Shown one piece after another: positions 1 to 10,757 of a stretch of 64,000 bases of DNA. The notes under the pieces were generated by a model. That model made no database searches. It was not told the origin of the DNA and was given only the letters and a program-made list of their open reading frames with translations. The stretch covers positions 12,115,753 through 12,179,752 of the forward strand of contig NC_031500.1 in NCBI RefSeq assembly GCF_000237925.1, read 5' to 3'. This DNA comes from Schistosoma mansoni (lineage: Eukaryota; Platyhelminthes; Trematoda; Strigeidida; Schistosomatidae). The translations under genes and the position numbers were made by a program. Position 1 is the stretch's first letter; each line of letters opens with the position of its first letter.

Positions 1-452
1 TAGATCATAAACTCTATGTTAAAAAAATGATCACAAAAGAGTTTGCGTACCAGTCAAAACGCAAAAAATCTGGAAAAAAAAGTTAGTATTATGTCCTGCG
101 GCATACTGATATGTACACCGTTTCTGTATGCATCGAGTGAGATCAAAAGTGGGTAGAAACCTTTTATTGGCTAACCGAGTCGAGAGTATATCCATAACTC
201 ATTGATAACTATAAACATATGTCTCTAAGAAAATGAAGTGGCAGTTTCAACAAATAGCTTGTGTCCGTCAGTATCTCTTACTTTCCATTTAACTTATGTC
301 TGATTAACCCAGTGCATCAGTTAAAATTTCGAAAATTAAAATTCTTTATTAATTTTACGACTCTCGCTTCCTCTAATGAAAAATAATTAATGAAGTATAG
401 AGGATTCATTCACGTTTTCTATAACGGAACCTAGTCTCACTAGTCCTGTTCA
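1..452. other. No gene recognised
   Basis: AT-rich sequence with stops in all frames. I see no family resemblance, repeat unit or RNA gene here. Confidence 0.5.
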
Positions 453-606
453 AAGGTGGCTCAGTAGTTAAGTGGTTCGAGTCTTATCCACTAATTCCCG
501 AGTCCGAATCCCACCCCACCTACCTCAGTTAAGGCAACCGAGAAGCGCATATATAGAATACGGCTCCAAGTCGAATACATGAATTTGTAAATAATAATAA
601 TAATTG
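453..606 (+). mobile_element. tRNA-derived SINE-like element
   Basis: A tRNA-like head carries an A-box-like stretch (gtggctcagtagttaag, about 455-472) and a B-box-like stretch (gagtccgaatccc, about 500-512), the two internal RNA polymerase III promoter blocks. It ends near 592-606 in a short TAA repeat, as SINE tails often do. The flanking cloverleaf pairing is poor, so it is not a functional tRNA gene. The head resembles those of the SM-alpha-like elements further right but lacks a recognisable hammerhead. Confidence 0.5.
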
Positions 607-659
607 GAGTTTTGTTATATCCTAGCGAAGATTAAATTATGGGTAAGTTCTGGGGACTA

Positions 660-850
660 TTTATGGGCTATTAATATATATTTGTTGTGTAACTGTTAAG
701 TGACTAGATTATATATATTTATATTCCTTTTATCATAAGCTTTTATTTTACCTACTGACTGGTACCATACGATTAAATATTCTTAAGTTATTATTAATTC
801 CTTAATTACAGTCTCTCACATTCACAACCACTTTTGGCATGACCTTGTAT
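660..850 (-). repeat. Dispersed repeat, shared with 36236-36420
   Basis: Read on the minus strand this stretch aligns with plus-strand sequence at 36236-36420. Shared landmarks are the words gtgagagactgtaa and aataacttaagaa and an AT-rich end. I see no coding capacity, so it is an unnamed interspersed repeat, perhaps the 3' part of a SINE or a non-autonomous element. Confidence 0.45.
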
Positions 851-890
851 AATTGTTATTTTCTATTTTATGATGCGTTGAGGTCTGGTC

Positions 891-2905
891 AGCTTGTATA
901 TAACACAAGTATGTTTTAAATTACTTACTTACTTACTTACGCCTGTTACCCCGCGTCGAGGAGCGTAGGCCGCTCACCAGCATTCTCCATCTAACTCTGT
1001 CCTGAGCCTTCCTTTCCAGTTCTTTCCAGTTGCTATTCATCCTTTTCATATCGGCTTCTATTTCCCGGCGTAGTGTGTTCTTTGGCCTTCCTCTTTTCCG
1101 CTTCCCTTCCGGATTCCAAGTTAGGGATTGATTCGTGATGCACATTAGTGATTTCCTTAATGTATGTCCGATCCACTTCCAACGTCTTTTCCTAATTTTC
1201 TCTTCAGCTGGAAGCTGGTTTGTCCTCTCCCATAAAACGCTGTTGCTGATAGTATCCGGCCAATGAATGTTGAGTATTTTGCGTAAACAACTGTTTATAA
1301 ATACTTGTACCTTCCTGATGATGGCCGTAGTAGTTCTCCACATTTCAGCTCCATACAGTAGGACTGTCTTGACGTTCGTATTAAAGATTCTGACCTTGAA
1401 ATTAGTTGAGAGTTGTTTTGAGTTCCATATGTTCTTCAATTGTAGAAATGCTGCCCTTGCTTTACCAATCCTCGAATTTACATCTGCATCCGATCCTCCT
1501 TGTTTATCAACGATGCTCCCCAGGTACTTGAATGTTTCCACCTCTTCCAGAGTTTCGCCATCAAGTGTGATTGGGTTGGTGTTCTCCGTGTTGCATTTGA
1601 GAATCTTGCTTTTTCCTTTGTGAATGTAGAGGCCTATCGATGCGGAGGCTGCTGCTACATTTGCGGTCTTCATCTGCATTTGTTCGTGTGTATGAGAGAG
1701 GAGGGCTAGGTCATCTGCGAAGTTCAAATCAGTTAATTGATTCTGAGCTGTCCATTGTATTCCGTATTTCCTTTCAGATGTCGAATTCTTCATAATCCAG
1801 TCAATCACTAAAAGGGAGAGGAATGGGGAGAGTAGACAGCCTTGTCTGACTCCGGTCCTTACTGGAAAAGCATCTGTCAGCTGTCCTCCATGCATGACTT
1901 TGCACTGTAGTCCATCGTATGAGTCTTGGATAATGTTGACAATCTTTTCAGGAACTCCATAGTGTCGAAGAAGTTTCCATAATGTTCTCCTATCCACGCT
2001 GTCAAACGCCTTCTCATAGTCAATGAAGTTGACGTATAGTGATGAGTTCCACTCAACTGATTGTTCCACGATGATCCGTAGTGTCGCAATCTGGTCTGTG
2101 CACGACCGATTCTTACGGAATCCAGCCTGTTGATCCCTAAGTTCGGCGTCTACTGCGTCTTTCATCCGATTCAGCAGCACTGTTGAAAACTTTTCCTGGT
2201 ACTGATAACAAACTGATGCCTCTGTAGTTCTCACATTGGCTCAGATCTCCTTTCTTTGGTATCTTGATGAGATATCCTTCTTTCCAGTCCGTTGACACTT
2301 GTTCCCCTTCCCAAATCTTCTTGAATAGAAGGTGGAGCATATTTGCAGTTATTTCAATGTCTGACTTCAGTGCTTCTGCTGGTATATTGTCAGGTCCTGC
2401 CGTTTTCGCGCTCTTGATTTGTCTGATGGCCATCTTGACTTCCTCGATCGTTGGTGGAGTGACATCTATTGGAAGGTCTGTGTGGATTTTGTCCAGGGTT
2501 CCCATAGAGATCCATTCCTTGTGATGATGCTTCTTAGGACCAAAAACCTCCTGGCACGTTGAAGTTAGGGCGTCTTTTATCCCTTTCCAGTTGTCCTCCA
2601 AAGTAGTTTCTTGTTCTTTCAGCAGATCCTGTAGAGCCTGGAACCTGTTGTTGAGAGTTATCTTGAATTCATGGAGCTTGTCAGTATCTCGAAGGAAGGC
2701 TGTATTGAACCTTTGTAGTGCTGTTTGTCCAGTCTTTCTTTAGCTCCAGTCTCATCTTGGCTACAACCAGGTGGTGATCTGAAGCTATGTCAGCTCCTCT
2801 TTGGGTTCTCACAGCTTCCATTGATCTTCGGAATTTTTTGTTGATACAGATGTGATCTATCTGGTTCTCTGTGGTTTGGTCCGGTGAGATCCATGTAGCT
2901 TTGTG
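891..2905 (-). repeat. Left arm of a 2,015-bp inverted repeat
   Basis: This arm is the reverse complement of 3690-5704. The arms have the same length, and reading frames on both strands translate identically in both, so identity is at or near 100%. The arm includes most of an RTE element and about 30 bp beyond its TAAG-repeat tail. Two independent insertions would not share that flank, so one already-inserted copy was duplicated, or one molecule was assembled twice. A 200-N gap lies between the arms. Confidence 0.9.
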
Positions 2906-3246
2906 TATGCGCTTGTGTGGGAATATTGCGCCGCCTATAACCAATTGATTGATTAGAGTAACCCCTTGAGTGTATGGAACATTTTCCTCTTCGTGACCGG
3001 AGTACAGCAGCATCTCTCCTGTACATAGCCTTTGTTGTCCAGTTTGTGTCCAATGGGTTTCGCTGATTCCGAGTACTGACAAGTTGTATCTCCTCATTTC
3101 CATTGCTATTTGACTGGTCTTTCCTGTTTCCCACATTGTCCGGACGTTCCATGTACCTATAAAGAGTGTTGCTCTGGTTGTTAGAAGGTGCATCGGTTTC
3201 GTGACTTCCGAAGAATTCCGGCTTTCATCATGAGACGTCATAATTA
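925..3246 (-). mobile_element. RTE-clade non-LTR retrotransposon, defective
   Basis: On the minus strand the order is an APE-type endonuclease start (GTWNVRTMWETGKT, from about 3160), endonuclease C-terminal part (IDHICINKKFRR; ASDHH near 2780), then reverse transcriptase with [36 protein letters not shown] and the catalytic FADD. The C-terminal end has [15 protein letters not shown]. The 3' end is a run of TAAG units, the microsatellite tail typical of RTE elements. It is dead: the middle of the endonuclease is missing (about 2950), a linker segment is missing between the two domains (about 2490), and frameshifts lie near 2720 and 2200. Its 5' end runs into the assembly gap. Confidence 0.9.
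933..2234 (-). pseudogene. RTE reverse transcriptase fragment, 433 codons
   Basis: This is the longest open stretch of the element: the RT fingers/palm region to the C-terminus. Visible motifs are the A-box [10 protein letters not shown], the B-box [11 protein letters not shown], the C-box [10 protein letters not shown] and the downstream [13 protein letters not shown]. The first roughly 15 residues are out of frame relative to the family (frameshift near 2200), so the apparent start methionine is not a real start. The upstream half continues in another frame at 2137-2601. Confidence 0.85.
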
Positions 3247-3446
3247 NNNNNNNNNNNNNNNNNNNNNNNNNNNNNNNNNNNNNNNNNNNNNNNNNNNNNN
3301 NNNNNNNNNNNNNNNNNNNNNNNNNNNNNNNNNNNNNNNNNNNNNNNNNNNNNNNNNNNNNNNNNNNNNNNNNNNNNNNNNNNNNNNNNNNNNNNNNNNN
3401 NNNNNNNNNNNNNNNNNNNNNNNNNNNNNNNNNNNNNNNNNNNNNN
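3247..3446. other. Assembly gap, 200 N
   Basis: Exactly 200 N, the same length as the two other gaps, so probably a fixed-size scaffold join and not a measured distance. Left edge: RTE endonuclease. Right edge: 18S rRNA. Confidence 0.95.
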
Positions 3447-3497
3447 ATGGCTTAATCTCTGAGACAAGCATATGACTACTGGCAGGATCAACCGAGT
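3447..3497 (-). rRNA. 5' end of 18S rRNA gene (partial)
   Basis: The minus strand reads ggttgatcctgccag, then tagtcatatgcttgtctc and gattaagccat, the near-universal first bases of eukaryotic small-subunit rRNA. About 48 nt are present before the gene runs into the assembly gap. The mature 5' end should lie at about 3494-3497. The contig therefore begins inside an rDNA unit, or holds an rDNA fragment, and the rest of the gene is not in the window. Confidence 0.88.
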
Positions 3498-3689
3498 TTG
3501 TTCACAGTTATATAATATACCCTTATGGGCGAGGGTAATCTTGCACTGGTTTTCAGGTGAACCAGACACCATCCAGACTTTCACGAGGCAACCCAAACAG
3601 TACAGCTCAATCCCGCTGGATAGGAGAGCCAGACACTACCCAGGCTTAGCCCAAGCAGTACAGCTCAATCCCGCCCTACAGGAGAACCA
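3498..3689 (-). other. rDNA 5' external spacer with subrepeats
   Basis: This lies immediately upstream of the 18S start on the minus strand. It contains at least two imperfect subrepeats of about 60 bp, marked by the word cagtacagctcaatcccgc near 3598 and 3657 and by variants of ggagaaccagacac. Subrepeats are common in ribosomal intergenic and external transcribed spacers. At 3690 it switches abruptly to RTE sequence. Confidence 0.7.
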
Positions 3690-5672
3690 CACAAAGCTAC
3701 ATGGATCTCACCGGACCAAACCACAGAGAACCAGATAGATCACATCTGTATCAACAAAAAATTCCGAAGATCAATGGAAGCTGTGAGAACCCAAAGAGGA
3801 GCTGACATAGCTTCAGATCACCACCTGGTTGTAGCCAAGATGAGACTGGAGCTAAAGAAAGACTGGACAAACAGCACTACAAAGGTTCAATACAGCCTTC
3901 CTTCGAGATACTGACAAGCTCCATGAATTCAAGATAACTCTCAACAACAGGTTCCAGGCTCTACAGGATCTGCTGAAAGAACAAGAAACTACTTTGGAGG
4001 ACAACTGGAAAGGGATAAAAGACGCCCTAACTTCAACGTGCCAGGAGGTTTTTGGTCCTAAGAAGCATCATCACAAGGAATGGATCTCTATGGGAACCCT
4101 GGACAAAATCCACACAGACCTTCCAATAGATGTCACTCCACCAACGATCGAGGAAGTCAAGATGGCCATCAGACAAATCAAGAGCGCGAAAACGGCAGGA
4201 CCTGACAATATACCAGCAGAAGCACTGAAGTCAGACATTGAAATAACTGCAAATATGCTCCACCTTCTATTCAAGAAGATTTGGGAAGGGGAACAAGTGT
4301 CAACGGACTGGAAAGAAGGATATCTCATCAAGATACCAAAGAAAGGAGATCTGAGCCAATGTGAGAACTACAGAGGCATCAGTTTGTTATCAGTACCAGG
4401 AAAAGTTTTCAACAGTGCTGCTGAATCGGATGAAAGACGCAGTAGACGCCGAACTTAGGGATCAACAGGCTGGATTCCGTAAGAATCGGTCGTGCACAGA
4501 CCAGATTGCGACACTACGGATCATCGTGGAACAATCAGTTGAGTGGAACTCATCACTATACGTCAACTTCATTGACTATGAGAAGGCGTTTGACAGCGTG
4601 GATAGGAGAACATTATGGAAACTTCTTCGACACTATGGAGTTCCTGAAAAGATTGTCAACATTATCCAAGACTCATACGATGGACTACAGTGCAAAGTCA
4701 TGCATGGAGGACAGCTGACAGATGCTTTTCCAGTAAGGACCGGAGTCAGACAAGGCTGTCTACTCTCCCCATTCCTCTCCCTTCTAGTGATTGACTGGAT
4801 TATGAAGAATTCGACATCTGAAAGGAAATACGGAATACAATGGACAGCTCAGAATCAATTAACTGATTTGAACTTCGCAGATGACCTAGCCCTCCTCTCT
4901 CATACACACGAACAAATGCAGATGAAGACCGCAAATGTAGCAGCAGCCTCCGCATCGATAGGCCTCTACATTCACAAAGGAAAAAGCAAGATTCTCAAAT
5001 GCAACACGGAGAACACCAACCCAATCACACTTGATGGCGAAACTCTGGAAGAGGTGGAAACATTCAAGTACCTGGGGAGCATCGTTGATAAACAAGGAGG
5101 ATCGGATGCAGATGTAAATTCGAGGATTGGTAAAGCAAGGGCAGCATTTCTACAATTGAAGAACATATGGAACTCAAAACAACTCTCAACTAATTTCAAG
5201 GTCAGAATCTTTAATACGAACGTCAAGACAGTCCTACTGTATGGAGCTGAAATGTGGAGAACTACTACGGCCATCATCAGGAAGGTACAAGTATTTATAA
5301 ACAGTTGTTTACGCAAAATACTCAACATTCATTGGCCGGATACTATCAGCAACAGCGTTTTATGGGAGAGGACAAACCAGCTTCCAGCTGAAGAGAAAAT
5401 TAGGAAAAGACGTTGGAAGTGGATCGGACATACATTAAGGAAATCACTAATGTGCATCACGAATCAATCCCTAACTTGGAATCCGGAAGGGAAGCGGAAA
5501 AGAGGAAGGCCAAAGAACACACTACGCCGGGAAATAGAAGCCGATATGAAAAGGATGAATAGCAACTGGAAAGAACTGGAAAGGAAGGCTCAGGACAGAG
5601 TTAGATGGAGAATGCTGGTGAGCGGCCTACGCTCCTCGACGCGGGGTAACAGGCGTAAGTAAGTAAGTAAGT
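3690..5672 (+). mobile_element. RTE retrotransposon, 5'-truncated twin copy
   Basis: Second copy of the element at 925-3246, in opposite orientation. It starts within the endonuclease (DLTGPNHREPD in one frame) and runs to the TAAG tail at 5655-5672. The RT region is at 4361-5662 with [10 protein letters not shown] and [10 protein letters not shown]. The upstream domain piece at 3994-4458 includes the missing-linker junction (LDKIH then TDLPID). It cannot encode an active protein because of the shared frameshifts. Confidence 0.9.
4361..5662 (+). pseudogene. RTE reverse transcriptase fragment, twin copy
   Basis: 433 open codons identical in translation to the minus-strand copy at 933-2234, ending in SSTRGNRRK just before the TAAG tail. 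RT motifs A, B and C are visible. The beginning of the frame is an artefact of the shared 1-nt frameshift near 4395. Confidence 0.85.
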
Positions 5673-5724
5673 AATTTAAAACATACTTGTGTTATATACA
5701 AGCTAACTAGGTAAGTAAGTAAGT

Positions 5725-6250
5725 GTTGTTTAACTAATCAGTGGAATATCAGTTGTCAGCAACGTAAAACATGGAACATATATTCATTATTCATTCCAAG
5801 TTGTCAAATCATATTGACAAGCCTCAAGATGAAAACCAACGTAGGACAGGGCATATATATGTATCGGTCCAAGTTGTCACACCTCATTAACACAAGATGA
5901 ACACCAAATTCATACAAGTAGTTACATTGATGGTAGTAATATAAAAAAGAAAGATTGTGTATACTGATATAATACAGGAAGGAATTAGTTCGTAGAACAA
6001 AAGGTATAAAGTAAGTTTAATCTCATGGTTTAAGGAAAGACAAACAATGTATACACCTATGCCAATTTGATCGATTCCTAGCCATGTCACTCAGAGTCTC
6101 CAACCATTAGTTACGATAGTCACGCGGACCCCAACCAAGTGGTCTGCATCTACCAACATGGCTCAAACTAGAAGTTAGTGATTTAAACGACTGATGGCGC
6201 GTTTTGGTTTGGCCGCCCCTAGTTTTCTTTCAACCGTCTCCAACACTAGT
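5725..6250 (-). mobile_element. RTE-family relic, 3' end
   Basis: On the minus strand this matches the C-terminal coding end and 3' untranslated part of the better-preserved element at 23404-24142. Shared features are the region around ggccatgttggtagatg, the downstream tract with catcttgtgtt-like words, and the same order. It is full of stops, so an old 5'-truncated insertion. Confidence 0.65.
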
Positions 6251-6254
6251 CAGT

Positions 6255-6560
6255 GACAATAAAAACGACTAAACGCATTAAATATGATTTGAAAGGGACA
6301 AGTGAATAAGAAGAATAAAAGGTACAATGTAATTTCGAAACTCAGGACCTAAGAGAAGACAAAGAATGAATATATGCATCTACGCTACTGAGACTAATTC
6401 TAAGCAATTTCACCCGTTTCCAACCGTTGGTCACGACAATTTAACCAGGTATTCTACACTTAATAGTACAGTTCAGACCAACAGTTAATGACTTTATGAA
6501 TTGATGCTAAGCTTTGATTTGTATGCCGTTGGCTTTCTACTCCTACACCAGACAACATGT
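6255..6560 (-). mobile_element. Second diverged RTE-family relic
   Basis: It repeats the order seen in the previous relic (3' untranslated part, then C-terminal coding end) but is more diverged, for example gaccaacagttaatgac against gaaguaagtgac-type sequence in the neighbour. The two lie in the same orientation, so either tandem insertion or local duplication. Confidence 0.5.
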
Positions 6561-6793
6561 CAAGGTTACGCAAGTGACAGTCGAACTAATGACTCTTCAT
6601 TGAAACTATTTTGATTTATTTTGAATAAAGCCCATGGCTTTGAAGGTAAAAAATAAGCAATCGTAAACCGCTGAATATATTCAAGTGGTCGGAAAATATA
6701 TTAGATTATGATGCATCTAACATTAAGTTTTTAGTAAAGATAAACTCTAATAAAGATCAATATTAGCCAATTTTCTGGAACAAAATATGGGCA

Positions 6794-6796
<3 letters not shown>

Positions 6797-6847
<51 letters not shown>
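6797..6847. repeat. (AT)n microsatellite
   Basis: About 25 uninterrupted AT/TA units. It is likely length-polymorphic and could form a cruciform. Confidence 0.95.
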
Positions 6848-6849
<2 letters not shown>

Positions 6850-7855
6850 TACAGTCATTGACGTCTAAATCACGTTCACATTGTGTAATATATTTCGTAA
6901 ATCAGTATGTCATTCTAATTATGTAGAGTGATTCGATTTGCCAACAAATCGTTGAGAGCTTTGAGTCAATCGTCATTTGATAATAGTACTCGCAATAAGT
7001 TGGGAAAACGATTACGAATCCGCATAAAAATACAAGCTTTCATTTATTATATCAGTAGCTAAAGAATACAAAAGACTTGGGAACGAAAAATTACCGAAGT
7101 ACGTGTCATGAAACTGACTTTTTTAACCAACACGGTAAGTAACTACTGGAAATATGACAGGAATTCCTTTTAGAACTGAAATGCAAGGCAGTTGGAAAAA
7201 ATTGGTAAGGTTTCTTGCAAGTAGCCTATTAAGATCGATTTCTTTAGTTAGCTTTCTTGATGTCTGGTCCGTGAGCAAAGTGCGATTCAATATATTTTGT
7301 ATTATTCCGGACAGCAGCTGCTACTTCAATATCATGCTGCGATTCGCCAGTCATGACCGAATGGAGATAGGAATTGGCTGAAACACCTATTTCTTGACGT
7401 CCTAACCACGACAGCCAGGTTAACAGAAAATAGAAAACATTAGATCCGACGGTAAAGCCTTGATGGTGACTGTGTTGTAACAACAGTAACAGATAACTTG
7501 AACCGATGCATATGTGTGCCTGGTCCTACGTTGCAGCTGACTGACTGACACCTAGGTCTTTTACTTTTCCGTAAATTGGAAATTAAGTTCTCTGCATCCT
7601 CAAGAATATCCGCGGTCACCGGGAAAATATAGAGCTTAAGAGAACAGAAATCACTAACTAAAAATGTGAAATGTCGAAAATAAGATCCACTCAGAACAAG
7701 CAATTAGTATGATGGTTAGAACACTCTGAGAAAAAGTTCAACTAGTCATCAAATTACTAACTAGTTTCCTACTACTCAGTAACCACACCCATAAAAGTTT
7801 GATTTCACACCTTATTAAACTATAAATGACTGACAGTTAAGGACAGGTTAAAATA
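6848..7855. other. No gene recognised
   Basis: Short open frames (7154-7703) show no recognisable motif and are interrupted. I can name no repeat family here. Confidence 0.5.
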
Positions 7856-8593
7856 TTTATTTATTTATTTAAACACATAAATATTGGTACAAGGAAGCAC
7901 CAGATACATATGCGCCTCACAAATCTCATTTGATTTGTGTGAGGGCTGTGATACTGCTCAGGTGCCCAAACTGAAGCAGGTGGTTTTCTTAAGGGGCCAC
8001 ACCCCGAGCCTTTGACCTAAAGGTCTGACCCACAAGGCAATGGAGCATCGTGAGGAGATGCAGTCACATGGTAGCTGGTGACCAACGATTGGTTCATGCG
8101 CCACTTTTTCTTTCAGTATCGTCAATAGAGTTCATCATTTCATTCATTTGTGTGTAAGCTGTGATACTGCCCGGTTGCCCAAACCGAAGCAGGTGGTTTT
8201 CTTAGGGGACCACAACCCGAGCCTTTGACCTAAAGGTCTGATCCACAAGGCAGTGGAGCATCGTGAGGAGATGCAGTCCCATGGTAGCCGTTGACCAATG
8301 ACAGGTTCTTCCGCCATTCGTTCCATCAGGATACTGGAGTCCATGTGCACCATTGGTTTGGAATCAGAGTTTTCCTGTTCCCCTAGGTGAACTTTCTGTG
8401 TCCATCAACCCGGTGAAAGCGCCGGACATTCGCTTTTCGTCCTCTCAATTTCGTAAACAACAGTAATGGCACGAGAAGGTAGTGAGTAGGACTTCCCTAT
8501 CAGAGGCTATATAGTCGCGTGGCCATGTGAGAGCATTTTGAGAGGGAGAGTGGACTCTCCCCACTCTCGGCCGTACCAGGGCATTTGGGGGAA
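7856..8593 (-). mobile_element. SR2-like element reduced to its two ends
   Basis: In minus orientation the 3' tail (ATTT units, then ggtacaaggaagcacc) is at 7856-7925. It is followed at once by element 5' leader sequence at about 7930-8110. A second leader copy at 8126-8593 nearly matches 14022-14490, the leader of the full-length element. The whole protein-coding body is missing. The 5' end is the same word (catttggggg) as in the full-length copy, so the deletion is internal. Confidence 0.65.
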
Positions 8594-9612
8594 ATGGTGT
8601 GGATCTGTTGCCTAGAGAAAGACTTCTCGACCTTGAGTATGCGGATGATATTGTCTTACTGTGAGATAATGCCCAGCCCATGCAATCCGCAGTTGGCAAT
8701 CAGTGTCCGCAGGTACGGTGTGTTTTGCATCTTCGAAGTGCTAAGTACTTCTACAAGACTGGCGGGATTCTAATCCTGCACTCACCCTTGGTGGTGAGCA
8801 GATTGAAGTAGTCGAGAAGTCCATGTATCTAGGTAGCTGCATGAGTGCTGGTGGTGGCGTGAGTGATGAGATCGATTCACGTATAGTGTAAGCCAGAGTG
8901 GCTTGTGCCAATCTGGGCCATTTTTGGCACCTTAATGATGTTAGTCTGGTTGTAAAACGTCGGATTTACAACGCGTCAGTGAGAGCAGTTTTGCCCTATA
9001 TTTGTGAAACCTGGCCTCTCTGAGTTGAGGATGTTAGACGAATCTCTGTGTTTGATGATCGTTGTCTCCGGAGGATTGCTGACATCTAGTGGCTTGGACA
9101 TGTTCTACAAATGTCGTCCCAGAGAATTCCACGTCGTGCATTGTTTGCCGACGCTGGGACTGGTTGGAAAAAGCGGAGAGGTGGTCAGTGTATAACATGG
9201 TGTCGTGGTATGAAAGAAAGCTGCGAAGGGCTGGCTTGTAGAAGTTGGTCCTTCCCGACTCCCTGGCTGTGGTCCGAGAGGTGGTGCAACACAGTGGCTA
9301 GAGACGTTATCAGATATGTCTTAGAATAGAAGCCAGTGGAGATCCTGATGTACCCTTTTATTTCCTCCATAAAAAGTGGTTATAACTTCCTTAACTGAAA
9401 GAGTTCTCCTGGTTGTACATTTCTGTTTCCCCATCATTATTCTTATTATTACACGAACATGTGTGGTTGTTATTATTCTTCTCCTTTTTTTTCTTATAAG
9501 CACCTTACCCTCTTTTTCCCCATTCTCATTGTTTTGTGTGGCGCATATATATCTGGTGCCCCCTCGTTCCAATATTTGTGTCCAAATAAATAAAAATAGA
9601 ACGCGATAGTGA
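8594..9612 (+). pseudogene. SR2-like reverse transcriptase relic, 3' part
   Basis: Plus-strand remains of the RT C-terminal half. They start at a residue stretch equivalent to NGGVDMLPGERLL, include the catalytic YADDIVLL followed by a stop, and continue through YLGSCMSAGGGVSDEID, a broken C-terminal region (GWKKRRGGQC) and a 3' untranslated end (about 9330-9612). Several stops and frameshifts are present. It abuts the previous element 5' end to 5' end with opposite orientation. Confidence 0.75.
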
Positions 9613-9688
9613 GCCGTTGAACCTATTTCAAAGAACCGCAATTAAGCAGGTTCTCAGAATAGCATGAGTGCCGTATAATGATAGTTTG

Positions 9689-9866
9689 ACTAAACTAAAC
9701 CTGTTTCCCTTGCCATAAAAAAAGAACCACAGGTGACTTGAACAGTTTCGAAATTATCTAATGATAAGTTTGCATCTGATATGCCCTTATCTTTCTTGTC
9801 TTCAAAAACAGAGAATTTACGAAGACACTAACGAAACTCACAAGCCCAGAACACATTACTTGTCAG
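9689..9866 (+). mobile_element. CR1-like 3' fragment, left arm of hairpin
   Basis: About 178 bp matching, on the plus strand, the last coding part of the CR1-like element that lies on the minus strand from 9867. The two meet at a perfect 24-bp palindrome (9855-9878, centre 9866/9867). I estimate the arms at about 80% identity, so they are probably two copies of different age. Confidence 0.7.
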
Positions 9867-10590
9867 CTGACAAGTAATTCGTTCGGGGCTTGTGAACTTT
9901 TTTGGAGTGTCCTCGTAGATTTTCTGTTTTGGAAGACAAGAAAAATGAGGGCATATCAGGTGCAAATTTGTCATTAAGCAATTTGAAAACTGTAATCAAG
10001 TCGCCTTTGATTCTTCTATATGACAGCGGGAATAGGTTTAGCTTGGTCAGTCTAGTACCATACGGGAGCTTCGCTATTCCGGGAATCAGCCTAGTTGCTG
10101 TTCTCTGAACCCTTTCCAAGAGTTCACTGTCTTTTTTTAGGCAGGGGCTAGCTGCTTGTATGCAGTACTCAAGTTTAGGACGTACGAACACTGTATACAA
10201 AGTCAGAAACGTTTTAGCGTCAAGATGCCTAAAAGCCCTGCGTATGGACCATAAAGTCCTAAAACCTTTGGCGGCTATTGCACGGCAGTGTGCAGTAGTC
10301 TTTAAGTCTTGACTAACGATGACGCCTAAGTCATTGTGTGCCTGAACAATAGGTAACTCAGTGTTATTCATCGTGTATGTATCTGTACCCTGGTGGCCAA
10401 TATGCATCACAATACACTTGGAAGTGTTTATCGGCAATTGCCAGGTTTGGGACCATTCAGATAATCTCTCCAGGTCATTTTGAAGTTCTAAGCCATCGCC
10501 CTTGCTTTGTATCGCTCTCCATATCTTGACATCATCAGCATAGAGTAAGACCGATGACGATAGTAGACGAGGGAGATCATTTACGTACAG
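9867..10590 (-). pseudogene. CR1-like RT, C-terminal part (split by SR2 insertion)
   Basis: Minus-strand frame of about 190 codons plus the upstream part. It shows the YADDVK catalytic box (about 10540), WSQTWQLPINTSKC, LGVIVSQDLK, FVRPKLEYC and VQRTATRLIPG, all typical of CR1/Jockey-type RT ends. The match breaks off at 10590 just before the YVNDLPRLL motif. The missing left portion is found at 14493 and beyond, across the SR2-like insertion. The 3' untranslated region is missing at 9867. Confidence 0.85.
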
Positions 10591-10757
10591 AAGTATTTAT
10601 TTATTTATTTAAACACATATATATTGGTACAAAAGGGCACCAGGTACATATGCGCCACACAAAATAATGAAAGTAGGAAGAGAAGGGATGAAAAGATAAG
10701 GCGGACTGAAATGTACAACCAGAAGACTCTTTCAGGTAGGAAAGTTAGAACCATTCT

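Larger units (their letters stand above)
3690..5704 (+). repeat. Right arm of the 2,015-bp inverted repeat
   Basis: Reverse complement of 891-2905, carrying the same internal deletion and the same two frameshifts. Inner junction: rDNA spacer to RTE at about 3690. Outer junction: about 5704, after which a second short TAAG run (about 5712-5723) appears that the left arm lacks. Confidence 0.9.

Noticed and set aside
933-2234. RTE RT frames as functional host genes
   Set aside because: They start at internal frameshifts, lack complete endonuclease domains and end in retroelement microsatellite tails.
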